A stretch of 37,981 nt of DNA from a virus. Made by a program: the position numbers and the translations under genes. Location: positions 1-37,981 of the IMG/VR virus record IMGVR_UViG_3300022540_000182; one strand, 5' to 3'. The notes beneath the pieces were generated by a model that was not told the origin of the DNA, did not search any database, and saw nothing but the letters and a program-made list of their open reading frames with translations. Positions within the stretch are counted from its first letter, which is position 1. Each line of letters starts with the position of its first letter. Of the stretch, positions 20,420-28,171 are shown piece after piece.

Positions 20420-20686
20420 TTATATAGTTGACATAATGTCATGTAGTTTTGTAAAATCATCTAATGTTTTTACCTTGATTTCATAAATATTATATCCTTC
20501 CTGTTCGCCGTACATTTTAATCATAGCTTCTATACTTGCATTGCCATTCATTAAATATATTTTTACACCCTCTTCATCCTTGACTAACTCAACTTTGTAT
20601 TTATATCCTGCTGTAGCAAGTTTTGCCATCAATTCAGAAAAATGCAGTTTTGACATAATATGCATTTCATAAAGTTTGAATAACAT
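20420..20686 (-). CDS. Hypothetical protein, 88 aa
   Basis: About 88 residues from ATG 20686 (AAGGGG site); the longer frame to 20722 runs through a terminator stem. It reads MLFKLYEMHIMSKLHFSELM, then AKLATAGYKYKVELVKDEEG and YGEQEGYNIYEIKVKTLDDF. The pattern suggests a small alpha/beta protein with no membrane segment. No family is recognised. It lies between two terminators and has no obvious promoter, so it may depend on readthrough. Confidence 0.6.
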   Translation of the reverse strand: MLFKLYEMHIMSKLHFSELMAKLATAGYKYKVELVKDEEGVKIYLMNGNASIEAMIKMYGEQEGYNIYEIKVKTLDDFTKLHDIMSTI

Positions 20687-20700
20687 TTTCTTCAACCCCT

Positions 20701-20739
20701 TTTTTATAAAAACCCCTACCACCTAAATGGTAGTAAGGG
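20701..20739 (-). terminator. Strong terminator after the 169-aa gene
   Basis: An 11-bp stem with two wobble pairs (CCCTTACTACC at 20729-20739 and its partner at 20713-20723) and a 5-base loop is followed on the minus strand by TTTTTAT. Confidence 0.85.
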
Positions 20740-20753
20740 AATTATAATTATTT

Positions 20754-21263
20754 TTATTCGTCTTTTTCTAGTCCAATATTAAAAATCGATACTATAATAC
20801 TAGGAATATTTGGTTCATTTGTCATTGGAATAGCTTCGATTTTAACTTCATTTGCAATGTTTGAAGCCATCATAACCCTTAGTTCGTCGTCTTTTTCTAA
20901 AGTGATTAATCTACTAAGAGGTATAACATCTTTGGTTTCTCGAATTGTATTCACGTTCATCAGTACATTTGCGTTTTCAACATCTTCAAATTCAGATTTT
21001 TCCGAAGATTTCCTTTGAATCCAACATCTGAAATTCGGTACAAAATCTTGACATACGTTGTTTCTTGCTGCTTGTGGTGCAATGATGTAAGCAAATTTTC
21101 TAGCTGCTCCTTCTTTATTGTAAGTTATTACGCCTGTTGTTGTGTTAAGTGAAAATTCGTTTATATCATCTACAACTTCAATAACTATTTGCTGTGGTGT
21201 ATTAGCTTCTATTATTGTTTGTGTTCCCAAACTAACTGCTTGAATATAAGGTAAATTAGCCAT
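20754..21263 (-). CDS. Possible C1q/TNF-like jelly-roll protein, 169 aa
   Basis: A 169-residue beta-rich protein. A strand series, TTTGVITYNKEGAARKFAYI, then CWIQRKSSEKSEFEDVENAN, LITLEKDDELRVMMASN and IPSIIVSIFNIGLEKDE, has the order of the C1q/TNF-like jelly roll found in spore-coat and phage surface proteins. The N-terminus has no signal or coiled coil. Such domains trimerise and may decorate the virion or bind a host surface. It follows the Cys-rich gene by 14 bases. The assignment comes from pattern only. Confidence 0.5.
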   Translation of the reverse strand: MANLPYIQAVSLGTQTIIEANTPQQIVIEVVDDINEFSLNTTTGVITYNKEGAARKFAYIIAPQAARNNVCQDFVPNFRCWIQRKSSEKSEFEDVENANVLMNVNTIRETKDVIPLSRLITLEKDDELRVMMASNIANEVKIEAIPMTNEPNIPSIIVSIFNIGLEKDE

Positions 21264-21277
21264 TTATAACACCTCTT

Positions 21278-21838
21278 TTATAAACAAGTTGGATGTGGGC
21301 ATGGTGGGCAACAAGTTGCAATTATAGTTTGTGTTTGTTTTTCTTGCAAACATCTATCTAAATCTCTTTGAGTATCCTGTAAAGCTCTAGCATTAACTAG
21401 TTCTCTAGTTTCACTGTTTTCTTTTACAACTAATTCTCTAGTTGCACTGTTTTCTTTCACCACTAGTAGCTGTGTATCACAGCAACATTTTGCGTTTGCA
21501 GCGGATAATGTTGCGAATCTGTCACACAATGCCACATTGTTTTGACCGTCTAAAATTGCATTTTGTAGCCTAAAATCTGCAATATCTTTTCTAGTTTCGT
21601 CATTTTGAATAATACGTCTAGTCTCTTCATTTTGGCCACTCAATCTGTCCAATTGTGCTGCCTGCGCATTGCCATTACACTCTACCATTTTGCCGATTCC
21701 TGTTCCATCTGCATGCGCACTTGCTGCTAAAACACTATTTCCAGTGCCTAAATTCATTCCATATCCGCCATATCCAAATCCACCTATTCCCAAACCTCTA
21801 CCTGTGATTATATCGTTTGCTCCGAATCCATTTTCCAT
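21278..21838 (-). CDS. Gly-rich, Cys-rich phage protein, 186 aa
   Basis: A 186-residue protein in three parts: a Gly-rich start (GRGLGIGGFGYGGYGMNLG), a charged helical middle with ETRRIIQNDETRKDIADFRL, a KCCCD cluster near 117 and two adjacent 11-residue repeats (VVKENSATREL and VVKENSETREL), and a C-terminal Cys/Pro cluster (TCCPPCPHPTCL). About ten cysteines suggest metal binding or disulfide links. The kind is seen in Firmicute phages without known function. A virion accessory role is possible. ATG 21838 follows AGGAGG. Confidence 0.65.
   Translation of the reverse strand: MENGFGANDIITGRGLGIGGFGYGGYGMNLGTGNSVLAASAHADGTGIGKMVECNGNAQAAQLDRLSGQNEETRRIIQNDETRKDIADFRLQNAILDGQNNVALCDRFATLSAANAKCCCDTQLLVVKENSATRELVVKENSETRELVNARALQDTQRDLDRCLQEKQTQTIIATCCPPCPHPTCL
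21401..21466 (-). repeat. 33-bp tandem repeat in the Cys-rich gene
   Basis: Two adjacent 33-base units (21401-21433 and 21434-21466) share most positions and encode the two V-V-K-E-N-S-x-T-R-E-L repeats. This looks like a recent in-frame duplication. Confidence 0.75.
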
Positions 21839-21850
21839 GAAAATTCCTCC

Positions 21851-21900
21851 TAATAAATATATTTATTAAACTCACACAATAAATATATTTACTGTGTGAG
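21851..21900. promoter_or_regulatory. Two adjacent large palindromes
   Basis: Bases 21871-21900 form a 30-bp palindrome with one imperfect pair and no loop (CTCACACA at one end, TGTGTGAG at the other). Bases 21851-21868 form a perfect 18-bp palindrome. Both share the core TAAATATATTTA. They fill the gap between two genes, just upstream of the ribosome site of the Cys-rich gene. Confidence 0.75.
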
Positions 21901-21902
21901 GA

Positions 21903-22400
21903 TTAAACTATTTCATCTAAATATTTTTGATAATCGAATTTCTTTATTTCTTCATCAAGTTTGTCTTTTTCAATTTTTAAATTAATAAAATCGTTATCTT
22001 TCATATCGTCGCCTAATTTTTCGCAAGCAACTAAATACACAGTTCTATTTATTAATTCTTTTATTTTTTCTTGTAAAGGTAATAAATACTTTTGCTCTAT
22101 TATTTTCTTTTTTTCTTCATTTTCTATTGGTGCGTCTTTAAATGTTATTCTTTCAATTTCAAATTCAAAATATCCATTCGATAATTTGTCCTTTATTTTG
22201 AAAAAATATGGGATCTCCTCATTTTTATCAAATGCACAATATTTATATTTGTTAAATGGTAATCTTGTATTTAACATTTTGTTTTGTATATCTGAAACGG
22301 TGTTAACATCATATAATACTGGTATGACATCGTTAATTATAAATTTTCTAGCATCTGCAATTCCACTAGTTTCTACTGGTAAATATAAAGCATCTTTCAT
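21903..22400 (-). CDS. Hypothetical protein, 165 aa
   Basis: A 165-residue protein. The first half is mixed alpha/beta (DALYLPVETSGIADARKFII, then YKYCAFDKNEEIPYFFKIKD and GYFEFEIERITFKDAPIENE). The second half is a charged helix or coiled coil (KKKIIEQKYLLPLQEKIKEL, then KIEKDKLDEEIKKFDYQKYL). No family is recognised. It sits upstream of the Cys-rich and jelly-roll genes in what looks like one unit. ATG 22400 follows GGGAGGAA. Confidence 0.65.
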   Translation of the reverse strand: MKDALYLPVETSGIADARKFIINDVIPVLYDVNTVSDIQNKMLNTRLPFNKYKYCAFDKNEEIPYFFKIKDKLSNGYFEFEIERITFKDAPIENEEKKKIIEQKYLLPLQEKIKELINRTVYLVACEKLGDDMKDNDFINLKIEKDKLDEEIKKFDYQKYLDEIV

Positions 22401-22465
22401 GTTTTATTCCTCCCTTTAATTATCACATTTAAGATATTTTTTTAATAGTGTAGTTCTTGTGCATA

Positions 22466-22612
22466 TTAGCTTTTAAAATGTTTTTGATATAGTTCTACAA
22501 TTGCCCTTCTAATCACTGCCCCCTCACTCTTAGCGTTGAATTTCTTCTGAAGCTTGAATAACATATCTTGTATTAAATCATCTATCATCAAGTGTTTTCT
22601 TTTATCTAACAT
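22466..22612 (-). CDS. Ribbon-helix-helix regulator, 48 aa
   Basis: ATG 22612 (AGAGGTGG site) to TAA 22466-22468. The 48 residues read MLDKRKHLMIDDLIQDMLFK, then LQKKFNAKSEGAVIRRAIVE and LYQKHFKS. A short strand, a helix, a turn with K-S-E-G-A-V-I-R-R-A-I and a final helix fit the MetJ/Arc ribbon-helix-helix fold that binds DNA as a dimer. It lies next to the second Rha gene with its own promoter and may regulate this accessory unit. Confidence 0.72.
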   Translation of the reverse strand: MLDKRKHLMIDDLIQDMLFKLQKKFNAKSEGAVIRRAIVELYQKHFKS

Positions 22613-22631
22613 AAAAACCACCTCTAGTATA

Positions 22632-22640
22632 ATTCTAGCA
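22632..22640 (-). promoter_or_regulatory. Extended -10 promoter of the RHH gene
   Basis: On the minus strand, TGCTAGAAT lies about 20 bases upstream of ATG 22612. An overlapping TATACT is also possible. No good -35 is seen. Confidence 0.5.
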
Positions 22641-22676
22641 CATATGTTTGGAAATTAACTAGTAATTTTTGGGCAT

Positions 22677-22706
22677 AGAAAAAGCCTACAAATAAATGTA
22701 AGCTTT
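22677..22706 (-). terminator. Terminator after the second Rha gene
   Basis: A 10-bp stem with one wobble (AAAGCTTACA at 22697-22706, TGTAGGCTTT at 22681-22690) is followed on the minus strand by TTC and a short T-run. Confidence 0.7.
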
Positions 22707-22715
22707 AAATATATT

Positions 22716-23354
22716 TTAAATTAATTTTTGTTTTTTTATCATGTGAAAATAGTTTTGTAAAGTTTTTTTTCTATCGTAAAAATCTGGTATAGCTATTACC
22801 ATTCCAACATCTACCCGCTGGAGTTTCTCTATAAGCTCTATTTCGTTAGTATTTAAAAAAGGTCTTATGCTTGTTTTCTTTTCTATTCCATTTTCTTCTC
22901 TATATTGTTTAGCATTTTTGCCTAATACTATTTTGTTTATCATGTTAAGCTCGTTTGAGTAATGGTATGGTTTAGGCACTTCATGTATCATTTTAATATT
23001 ATCAGTGAGCTGTGGAAAATCTATTTTCGCTAATTGCTTTGATGTTATAAACCTTTCCATTTCATTAAATTTCTTAATGTATAGTTCTTTCAGCTGCATT
23101 GATAATTCATCGGTGTATCCCATAACTAGCATTGTAAATCCATCTTTAGTCATTAAATACATAGGATATTCTTTGCCTCTACTTTTATAATGTGATAATA
23201 AATAATTGGTAGCCGAAAATTTGCCCGTCACTTTTTCTATTATATTTCTTATACTTTCTAATACGTGTTTGTGTTCTTTCTCAAAAGTTTCTGCAACTTG
23301 TTTACTTGTTGCTAGTGGCCTATCATTTTTACATATTACTAATTGCTTTGACAT
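22716..23354 (-). CDS. Rha-family regulator with phage C-terminal module
   Basis: A 212-residue regulator from ATG 23354, eight bases after AAGGAG; an in-frame GTG at 23363 is too close to it. The N-terminal Rha domain covers about 5-100 (PLATSKQVAETFEKEHKHVL, then EYPMYLMTKDGFTMLVMGY and KELYIKKFNEMERFI). The C-terminal module (YHYSNELNMINKIVLGKNAK, then FLNTNEIELIEKLQRVDVGM) differs from that of the other Rha protein but is a known kind of phage antirepressor tail. It sits at the end of the tail genes under its own promoter with a palindrome in its leader. Confidence 0.85.
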   Translation of the reverse strand: MSKQLVICKNDRPLATSKQVAETFEKEHKHVLESIRNIIEKVTGKFSATNYLLSHYKSRGKEYPMYLMTKDGFTMLVMGYTDELSMQLKELYIKKFNEMERFITSKQLAKIDFPQLTDNIKMIHEVPKPYHYSNELNMINKIVLGKNAKQYREENGIEKKTSIRPFLNTNEIELIEKLQRVDVGMVIAIPDFYDRKKTLQNYFHMIKKQKLI

Positions 23355-23395
23355 TAATGTCACTCCTTTTATAGTTAAGTTTAACTTATACTTAT

Positions 23396-23423
23396 ATTAT
23401 ATCATAAAAAAGACTAGTTTCAA
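23396..23423 (-). promoter_or_regulatory. Promoter of the second Rha gene, overlapping a terminator
   Basis: On the minus strand, TTGAAA (23418-23423), 16 bases, TGA-TATAAT (-10 at 23396-23401). The -35 lies in and beside the loop of the upstream terminator. A 13-bp palindrome, TAAGTTTAACTTA (23376-23388), lies between the promoter and the ribosome site. Confidence 0.7.
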
Positions 23424-23430
23424 CTAGCCT
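23405..23430 (-). terminator. Terminator of the tail-end operon
   Basis: A 7-bp stem (GGCTAGT at 23423-23429, ACTAGTC at 23412-23418) with the stop codon of the 91-residue gene in the loop is followed on the minus strand by TTTTTTATG. Confidence 0.75.
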
Positions 23431-23695
23431 TTAAAATATCATTTACTATTTTATTATCCTTCCACACAAACCCTATTTTTCTATAAGCATTTCTCCTATA
23501 ATTTTGAACTGTTTTCCTACTAACACCCATTTTTATACTTGCAAGTTTTTCTCCTATGCCTTGCATATCTACTAATTTAATAGCTAATATTTCTTTATCC
23601 TTCAAATTTACATTATCAAGCAAACCATTTATTAATTTTTTATCGGGATAATGCAAAATATATTTTATATTGTTTCTATCAATTTCAATCACCAT
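23420..23695 (-). CDS. Helix-turn-helix protein, sigma region 4-like
   Basis: A 91-residue protein. After a short N-terminal part (KYILHYPDKKLINGLLDNVN), residues about 32-80 read LKDKEILAIKLVDMQGIGEK, then LASIKMGVSRKTVQNYRRNA and YRKIGFVWK. The order matches sigma-70 region 4 or LuxR-type helix-turn-helix domains (K-E-x-x-A-I ... G-V-S-R-x-T-V). It may be a phage transcription regulator rather than a full sigma factor. It lies two bases after the XhlA-like gene and ends the operon. Confidence 0.7.
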   Translation of the reverse strand: MVIEIDRNNIKYILHYPDKKLINGLLDNVNLKDKEILAIKLVDMQGIGEKLASIKMGVSRKTVQNYRRNAYRKIGFVWKDNKIVNDILKAS

Positions 23696-23696
23696 C

Positions 23697-24131
23697 CTAT
23701 ATCGTGCCGCTTTGTGCTAATCCAGCGCCTATAAACAACATTAATATACTTATTATTATACTAACTATAACTTGTTTCGTTGTAAGCCTATTATCTGTGT
23801 TTTTAGATGTTTCTATGTCTATTTTATTAACTTTGCTAGAAAGTTCTTTTACATCTTTTCCGGTGTTATCAACTACATTTGTAACATTCTCCAAAATCGC
23901 TGTAAGCCTAGTATTAGATATATTTAAATTTTCTGTAAGCGTATTATTTTTCTCTAGCAACGTGTTTGTATTTTTTACAGTTACTCTTATTTCTGCTAAT
24001 TCCTCCGCGTTTCTGCACGTTTGCTCTTTTGTTTTCCTATAATCCAAATCATCTTTTTTAACAAATTCTATTTTAATATTTCTTATTTCATCTTTAATGT
24101 TGCTAAATTCGCTTCTTACGTTATCATCCAA
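23697..24131 (-). CDS. XhlA-like coiled-coil membrane protein
   Basis: A 144-residue protein. Residues 1-110 form a charged coiled coil (RSEFSNIKDEIRNIKIEFVK, then NTLTENLNISNTRLTAILEN and GKDVKELSSKVNKIDIETSK). A single C-terminal membrane segment follows (VIVSIIISILMLFIGAGLA, about 121-139). This matches haemolysin XhlA-type accessory lysis proteins. The start is TTG 24131, with AAGGAG six bases upstream. It may assist the holin encoded 4 kb downstream, or serve at the tail end of DNA entry. Confidence 0.7.
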   Translation of the reverse strand: MDDNVRSEFSNIKDEIRNIKIEFVKKDDLDYRKTKEQTCRNAEELAEIRVTVKNTNTLLEKNNTLTENLNISNTRLTAILENVTNVVDNTGKDVKELSSKVNKIDIETSKNTDNRLTTKQVIVSIIISILMLFIGAGLAQSGTI

Positions 24132-24154
24132 AAGGTTCTCCTTTCGTTTTCATT

Positions 24155-24286
24155 CTATTGTTTAATAATTATATTCTCAATTTGTTCTTTCTCCTCCTCT
24201 ATAATCCAGCCTAAATTTACAGCAACATTTAACAATTGTTCTGTTAATTTCCCTTTTCTCCATAGCCTTGATAAACTTTCATACAT
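24155..24286 (-). CDS. XkdX family protein, 43 aa
   Basis: ATG 24286 (GGAGG site) to TAG 24155-24157. It reads MYESLSRLWRKGKLTEQLLN, then VAVNLGWIIEEEKEQIENII. The Y-x-S-L-x-R-L-W-x-x-G-K-L-T and G-W-I-x-x-E-E pattern is that of the short XkdX family, usual at the end of tail-fibre and baseplate operons in Firmicute phages. Its role is not known. The ATG overlaps the stop of the upstream gene (TAATG). Confidence 0.8.
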   Translation of the reverse strand: MYESLSRLWRKGKLTEQLLNVAVNLGWIIEEEKEQIENIIIKQ

Positions 24287-24483
24287 TATTTAATACCTCC
24301 ATTTTGCAAAATTAAAATTGTTAAAGTTAAATTATCAAGCTGTTCTTGTATACAAATTTTGTCTTGCTTGATTGTTTCAACTTCTTTACTTTGCTTTTTG
24401 ATATCTGCCATAAAATCATTTCCTTGTTCGGTTTTTTCTAAAATACTAATCAACATACTATATTTCGTTTCTAAATTAAGCAT
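24286..24483 (-). CDS. Small coiled-coil protein, 65 aa
   Basis: A 65-residue helical protein (KYSMLISILEKTEQGNDFMA, then DIKKQSKEVETIKQDKICIQ and QLDNLTLTILILQNGG). Heptad-like spacing suggests a short coiled coil. No family is recognised. The stop codon overlaps the XkdX start, so the two are coupled. Its position after the baseplate genes suggests a fibre chaperone or minor tail part, which is inference. Confidence 0.6.
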   Translation of the reverse strand: MLNLETKYSMLISILEKTEQGNDFMADIKKQSKEVETIKQDKICIQEQLDNLTLTILILQNGGIK

Positions 24484-24496
24484 ATAATTGAGCCTC

Positions 24497-25021
24497 CTAT
24501 AATTTTTTTAATTTGTTATCTACAGTTTTTTGATAAACAAATCTTCTTTTTAATTTGTTTGTTTCAATGGTTTCTAATAATGGTAGCCTTTGTAATTTAT
24601 GTTCCGATGTAGCAATAAAAATATTACTCATTACGGGGTATTTTTTAATATACCAATATATGTCTTGTTGTCCATCGTCAGGATAAGTGCCGTTTTCTGC
24701 TATAATTGTTTCAATAAAATCACCTTTAGTGCTTGTAAACATTCCACGATGTTTTACAAAATATAATCTAGAATTGCCCAAATAATAATAATGTAATAAA
24801 TCGGGTATATCTAATTTATAGCCTTCTCCATAAGTGTTCGGAAGTACATCAGCAAAATTTGCCGTACCTGGTATGAAATATGCTCCGGTTTCAGAATTAA
24901 AGCCAAAATCGTTAGCCAAATGTGGCATTCCAACATCATTAATGCTACTAGACGCTTCAACTCTTGCTTGCCTGTAAAAATCATATACACTATATTTTTC
25001 ATAATAGTATTTCAAATGCAA
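24497..25021 (-). CDS. Hypothetical tail-end protein, 174 aa
   Basis: A 174-residue protein rich in Tyr and Phe (HLKYYYEKYSVYDFYRQARV, then HLANDFGFNSETGAYFIPGT, LLHYYYLGNSRLYFVKHRG and QQDIYWYIKKYPVMSN). There is no membrane segment. No family is recognised. It directly follows the large receptor-binding or baseplate gene (11 bases) and precedes XkdX, so a virion or fibre-accessory role is likely. ATG 25021 follows AGGGGG. Confidence 0.65.
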   Translation of the reverse strand: MHLKYYYEKYSVYDFYRQARVEASSSINDVGMPHLANDFGFNSETGAYFIPGTANFADVLPNTYGEGYKLDIPDLLHYYYLGNSRLYFVKHRGMFTSTKGDFIETIIAENGTYPDDGQQDIYWYIKKYPVMSNIFIATSEHKLQRLPLLETIETNKLKRRFVYQKTVDNKLKKL

Positions 25022-25032
25022 TCCCCCTTTTT

Positions 25033-27174
25033 TTAGTCTATAATTAAATCTTCGGGTATTATGGTGTCATTTACATATATAAATATCCTTCCAACTTCTA
25101 TATCCCCTATATTTTCACTAGTAATAGCTTCTTTATAAATCATTTTTTCACGTTCTGCTATTTCATCTGCGATAGAATCTATAAACATAATTTTTATTTG
25201 CTCATTATCGTCCCAATTATTTTTAATACTAATTGCATTATTCCTAATTCCTTGCGTATTACTGTCAGATTGTGCTGACCTATTCATTGGTACTCGCCAA
25301 ATTACGGTTGGTAATACATCACCATTCATCTCAAAACTACCATTTTTAAAACAATTTAAAATAGGTAGTTTATCTAATTTATACGTTTGTGGTTCAGCTA
25401 ATTGGTAAAATAATTGATATGGTGTATAATCAGTATCTAAAGTTGTTGGAACTATACTATAGGATACTTCAGTAGGGTCAGCATATCTTATTATTGATTT
25501 CCACTGTTTAGCCCCACTTTCATACAACCCTAATGAAGTATTTGCCATTCTCCACCCTAAAAAATAAGCTTTAATTTCATCAACAGTTGGCGTATAACTG
25601 TCTCCCCAACCACTATCTGTGTTTGAAACGGTTAAGTAAAAATGTGTGTCACCTACATTATCTATAAAACTATCAACAACATCTACGTTACCAATTTCTA
25701 ATAATGAAATCCCATCATATTTATACAATTTATTTCCGAATGTTTTAGAATTGAATGTTGAAGTTCTGACTCTCTTATGTCCATTAAAATCAGCAGAATG
25801 TTCCCATGAAACAATATTGTTTAATGATTCGTGTTCTACGTTTTTCTCAAACTCATATCCATCACTTATCTTAACAATTCTGTCGGCTATATCATTAACG
25901 GAACGCATTTCATCTATTCCGTTGGGCAATATATCTTGCAATAAAACATTACTTTTATTATAAGATATATATGGAGTTGCTACTGTGCCTTCTTGTATTT
26001 TTATAGATTCTAAAACATCTCCATTTAATTGAATATTTAATAATACATTGCCATTAATCCCATCTGGTATAGTAATTGTTTTCCCGCTTCCACCAAAAGT
26101 AATGTTTCTATCTGCTAATAAATGTTTCCAATTATCATCACTAAAAAATGCACTATTACCATTTAAAACTAATTGCATGCCTCCATGAACCATAATTGGT
26201 TGAGTTAAACAATATCCTTCTGCATCTTGAATTGATTTATCAATTCCAATCATTTTATTTAAAAGTGCATTATTTTTATCAAACAAATTCTCTGTAACAC
26301 ACGCTAATTCTACGTCTTTAACACTTCTAGCAATATTATTCTCTGTGTCAACTTCTGTTCTGCCTCTAATCTCTTCTATATCTAATATCCCATCTTCATT
26401 TTGCCCTAAAGATGTTACTGCTTTATCAGTGTCTAATGTAGAGTATTTTTCTTCTGCAATACCATCTAATTGTGTAGTATTTATATTAATTAAATCAAGC
26501 AAATTTCCAGCTACATCTTCATTTAATGTCGCTTTTGCATTTTTAAACCAATCTATGAATTGATTTCCGAATAAAGCTGTATTAGTATTATACCAACTAT
26601 TCCAATCATTTGTTCCTTTTGCAGTTGTATTATTAAACCAGCTTTCCCATTGTGCCTGTAAAGTCGCCGTTGGAATAGATGTAACTCCATCTTTCATTAT
26701 CCCGCATAAATTCTCGTCAAGTCTTTTATCTGCAATCAACTCTTGATTAAGCTCAACTATTCCATGTATGACATTTATTCCAGCTATTGCTAACTCATAA
26801 GCTGTATTTATATTTCTTTCCAATATCGGTGGTTGTGCATCATTGCTTTCAGTTCCTTTCTTTATATATAAATAAGTTTTGTTTTCAATTATATCGTATT
26901 TTATTACAACATAATCTTTTCTATCTAGTAAACCATCAGCCATATCTACTGTTAAATCCATACTTTCCATATTGCCAAAAATAATGCCTTTTAGCTTTTC
27001 AAACCCTATCCACGCTCTGCCTGTGGAAATTGTTACTGTCATGCCACTTTTAAAAGTTGTTATTAATTCATCATCAGCAGAAAATACTCCATTTCCGCGT
27101 GTACTGTGCCACAATTGCATATCTCCTGCTCTATAGTCTGTATTATTTAATGGGAACGTAACATACTTAGCCAT
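25033..27174 (-). CDS. Upper baseplate / receptor-binding tail protein
   Basis: A 713-residue structural protein in the usual place after the hub gene. Residues 1-150 (YVTFPLNNTDYRAGDMQLWH, then STGRAWIGFEKLKGIIFGNM and DRKDYVVIKYDIIENKTYLY) match the N-terminal anchor seen in Clostridium and lactococcal-type upper baseplate proteins. A Trp/Asn-rich linker follows (QWESWFNNTTAKGTNDWNSW), then a beta-rich C-terminal half with possible carbohydrate-binding character (WEHSADFNGHKRVRTSTFNS). The exact receptor cannot be read from the sequence. ATG 27174 overlaps the hub gene by 8 bases. Confidence 0.78.
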   Translation of the reverse strand: MAKYVTFPLNNTDYRAGDMQLWHSTRGNGVFSADDELITTFKSGMTVTISTGRAWIGFEKLKGIIFGNMESMDLTVDMADGLLDRKDYVVIKYDIIENKTYLYIKKGTESNDAQPPILERNINTAYELAIAGINVIHGIVELNQELIADKRLDENLCGIMKDGVTSIPTATLQAQWESWFNNTTAKGTNDWNSWYNTNTALFGNQFIDWFKNAKATLNEDVAGNLLDLININTTQLDGIAEEKYSTLDTDKAVTSLGQNEDGILDIEEIRGRTEVDTENNIARSVKDVELACVTENLFDKNNALLNKMIGIDKSIQDAEGYCLTQPIMVHGGMQLVLNGNSAFFSDDNWKHLLADRNITFGGSGKTITIPDGINGNVLLNIQLNGDVLESIKIQEGTVATPYISYNKSNVLLQDILPNGIDEMRSVNDIADRIVKISDGYEFEKNVEHESLNNIVSWEHSADFNGHKRVRTSTFNSKTFGNKLYKYDGISLLEIGNVDVVDSFIDNVGDTHFYLTVSNTDSGWGDSYTPTVDEIKAYFLGWRMANTSLGLYESGAKQWKSIIRYADPTEVSYSIVPTTLDTDYTPYQLFYQLAEPQTYKLDKLPILNCFKNGSFEMNGDVLPTVIWRVPMNRSAQSDSNTQGIRNNAISIKNNWDDNEQIKIMFIDSIADEIAEREKMIYKEAITSENIGDIEVGRIFIYVNDTIIPEDLIID

Positions 27175-28171
27175 AATATTCCTCCTTGTTTTGTTCGCCT
27201 AGTGTTGCGAAAATCTCATATCCATTTTTACCGTATACTTCTTTTATTGCGCTTATTCTTACCTTAAATTTTACCATATATTTATCGCTTCTACAAGTTA
27301 CATAATCACCTAAGAAAAAATCTTCCTTATATTTAAACACACCATCTACTTTTAAATTACATTTAAAGATGTTTTCTTGCAATTTATTAAATAATTTTTC
27401 TCTACCTCTCTCTTGAAGTAATTCAATATATTCTTCATCTGTCAGCAGTTCTTTTCGTATGTTTTTTGCATCAACAAATAATTCCCTTTTATAATTTCCA
27501 TTGCTCAAATCTACAATGGTGTATTCTCTATTTTCTCCCTCTCCTTCTCCATACACATAAGCAATGTTTTTCAATTTTAAGCTATCTGATATTATTTCGT
27601 TATTGAATATATTTTCAAGTTCTTCACTGAATAAAACATCTAAACTTCTGTCTACTCCTTTGTAAAATTCTACCTCGTGTTTTTTATCAACAGTATTTAA
27701 TTTAATTTTAAATCCAATATTTTTATAACCGTTAATAGCTTCAAAAACTGTTTTATAAGTTATTCTTTTTTTGCCTATATCTGTTATATTATTTAGTTGT
27801 CCCAGTGCTAAGTTGGGTATTCCGTTTCTTATTATGCAATTAGCCGTAATAGCGTTTCTTAGTCCTGCTTCTATATTGATGATATAAACAGTGTTTAAAA
27901 TTATCCTATCATCAAGAAGCTTATTTGTAAGTCTTCCTCGGCACTCTATAATATTTTTTTTATATCTTACACGTTCTATTATTCCAGCTGTTTCTCCATC
28001 ATTTTTCCATAGTAGATTATCTTGTTTCAAGTCTTCTATATTTCTTTCCGTATAATCTGCTATTAGCTTAAAAGCACCCAATCCATTATATTCTTCAAGC
28101 CATTCTAAACTACTAAATTTTTCTATTACATCTATAAGATTGATATTTTTATCAAAGCAGTAAAGCTCCAT
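27167..28171 (-). CDS. Gp37-like tail hub protein
   Basis: A 334-residue protein of the siphovirus Gp37-like family (ReqiPepy6 type), a baseplate hub akin to the N-terminal part of Tal. It opens MELYCFDKNINLIDVIEKFS and has family-like segments: SSLEWLEEYNGLGAFKLIAD, then GIIERVRYKKNIIECRGR and a C-terminal DFFLGDYVTCRSDKYMVKFK. No peptidase or muramidase domain is attached. It follows Dit with no gap and precedes the receptor-binding gene, the standard order. Confidence 0.82.
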   Translation of the reverse strand: MELYCFDKNINLIDVIEKFSSLEWLEEYNGLGAFKLIADYTERNIEDLKQDNLLWKNDGETAGIIERVRYKKNIIECRGRLTNKLLDDRIILNTVYIINIEAGLRNAITANCIIRNGIPNLALGQLNNITDIGKKRITYKTVFEAINGYKNIGFKIKLNTVDKKHEVEFYKGVDRSLDVLFSEELENIFNNEIISDSLKLKNIAYVYGEGEGENREYTIVDLSNGNYKRELFVDAKNIRKELLTDEEYIELLQERGREKLFNKLQENIFKCNLKVDGVFKYKEDFFLGDYVTCRSDKYMVKFKVRISAIKEVYGKNGYEIFATLGEQNKEEYYG

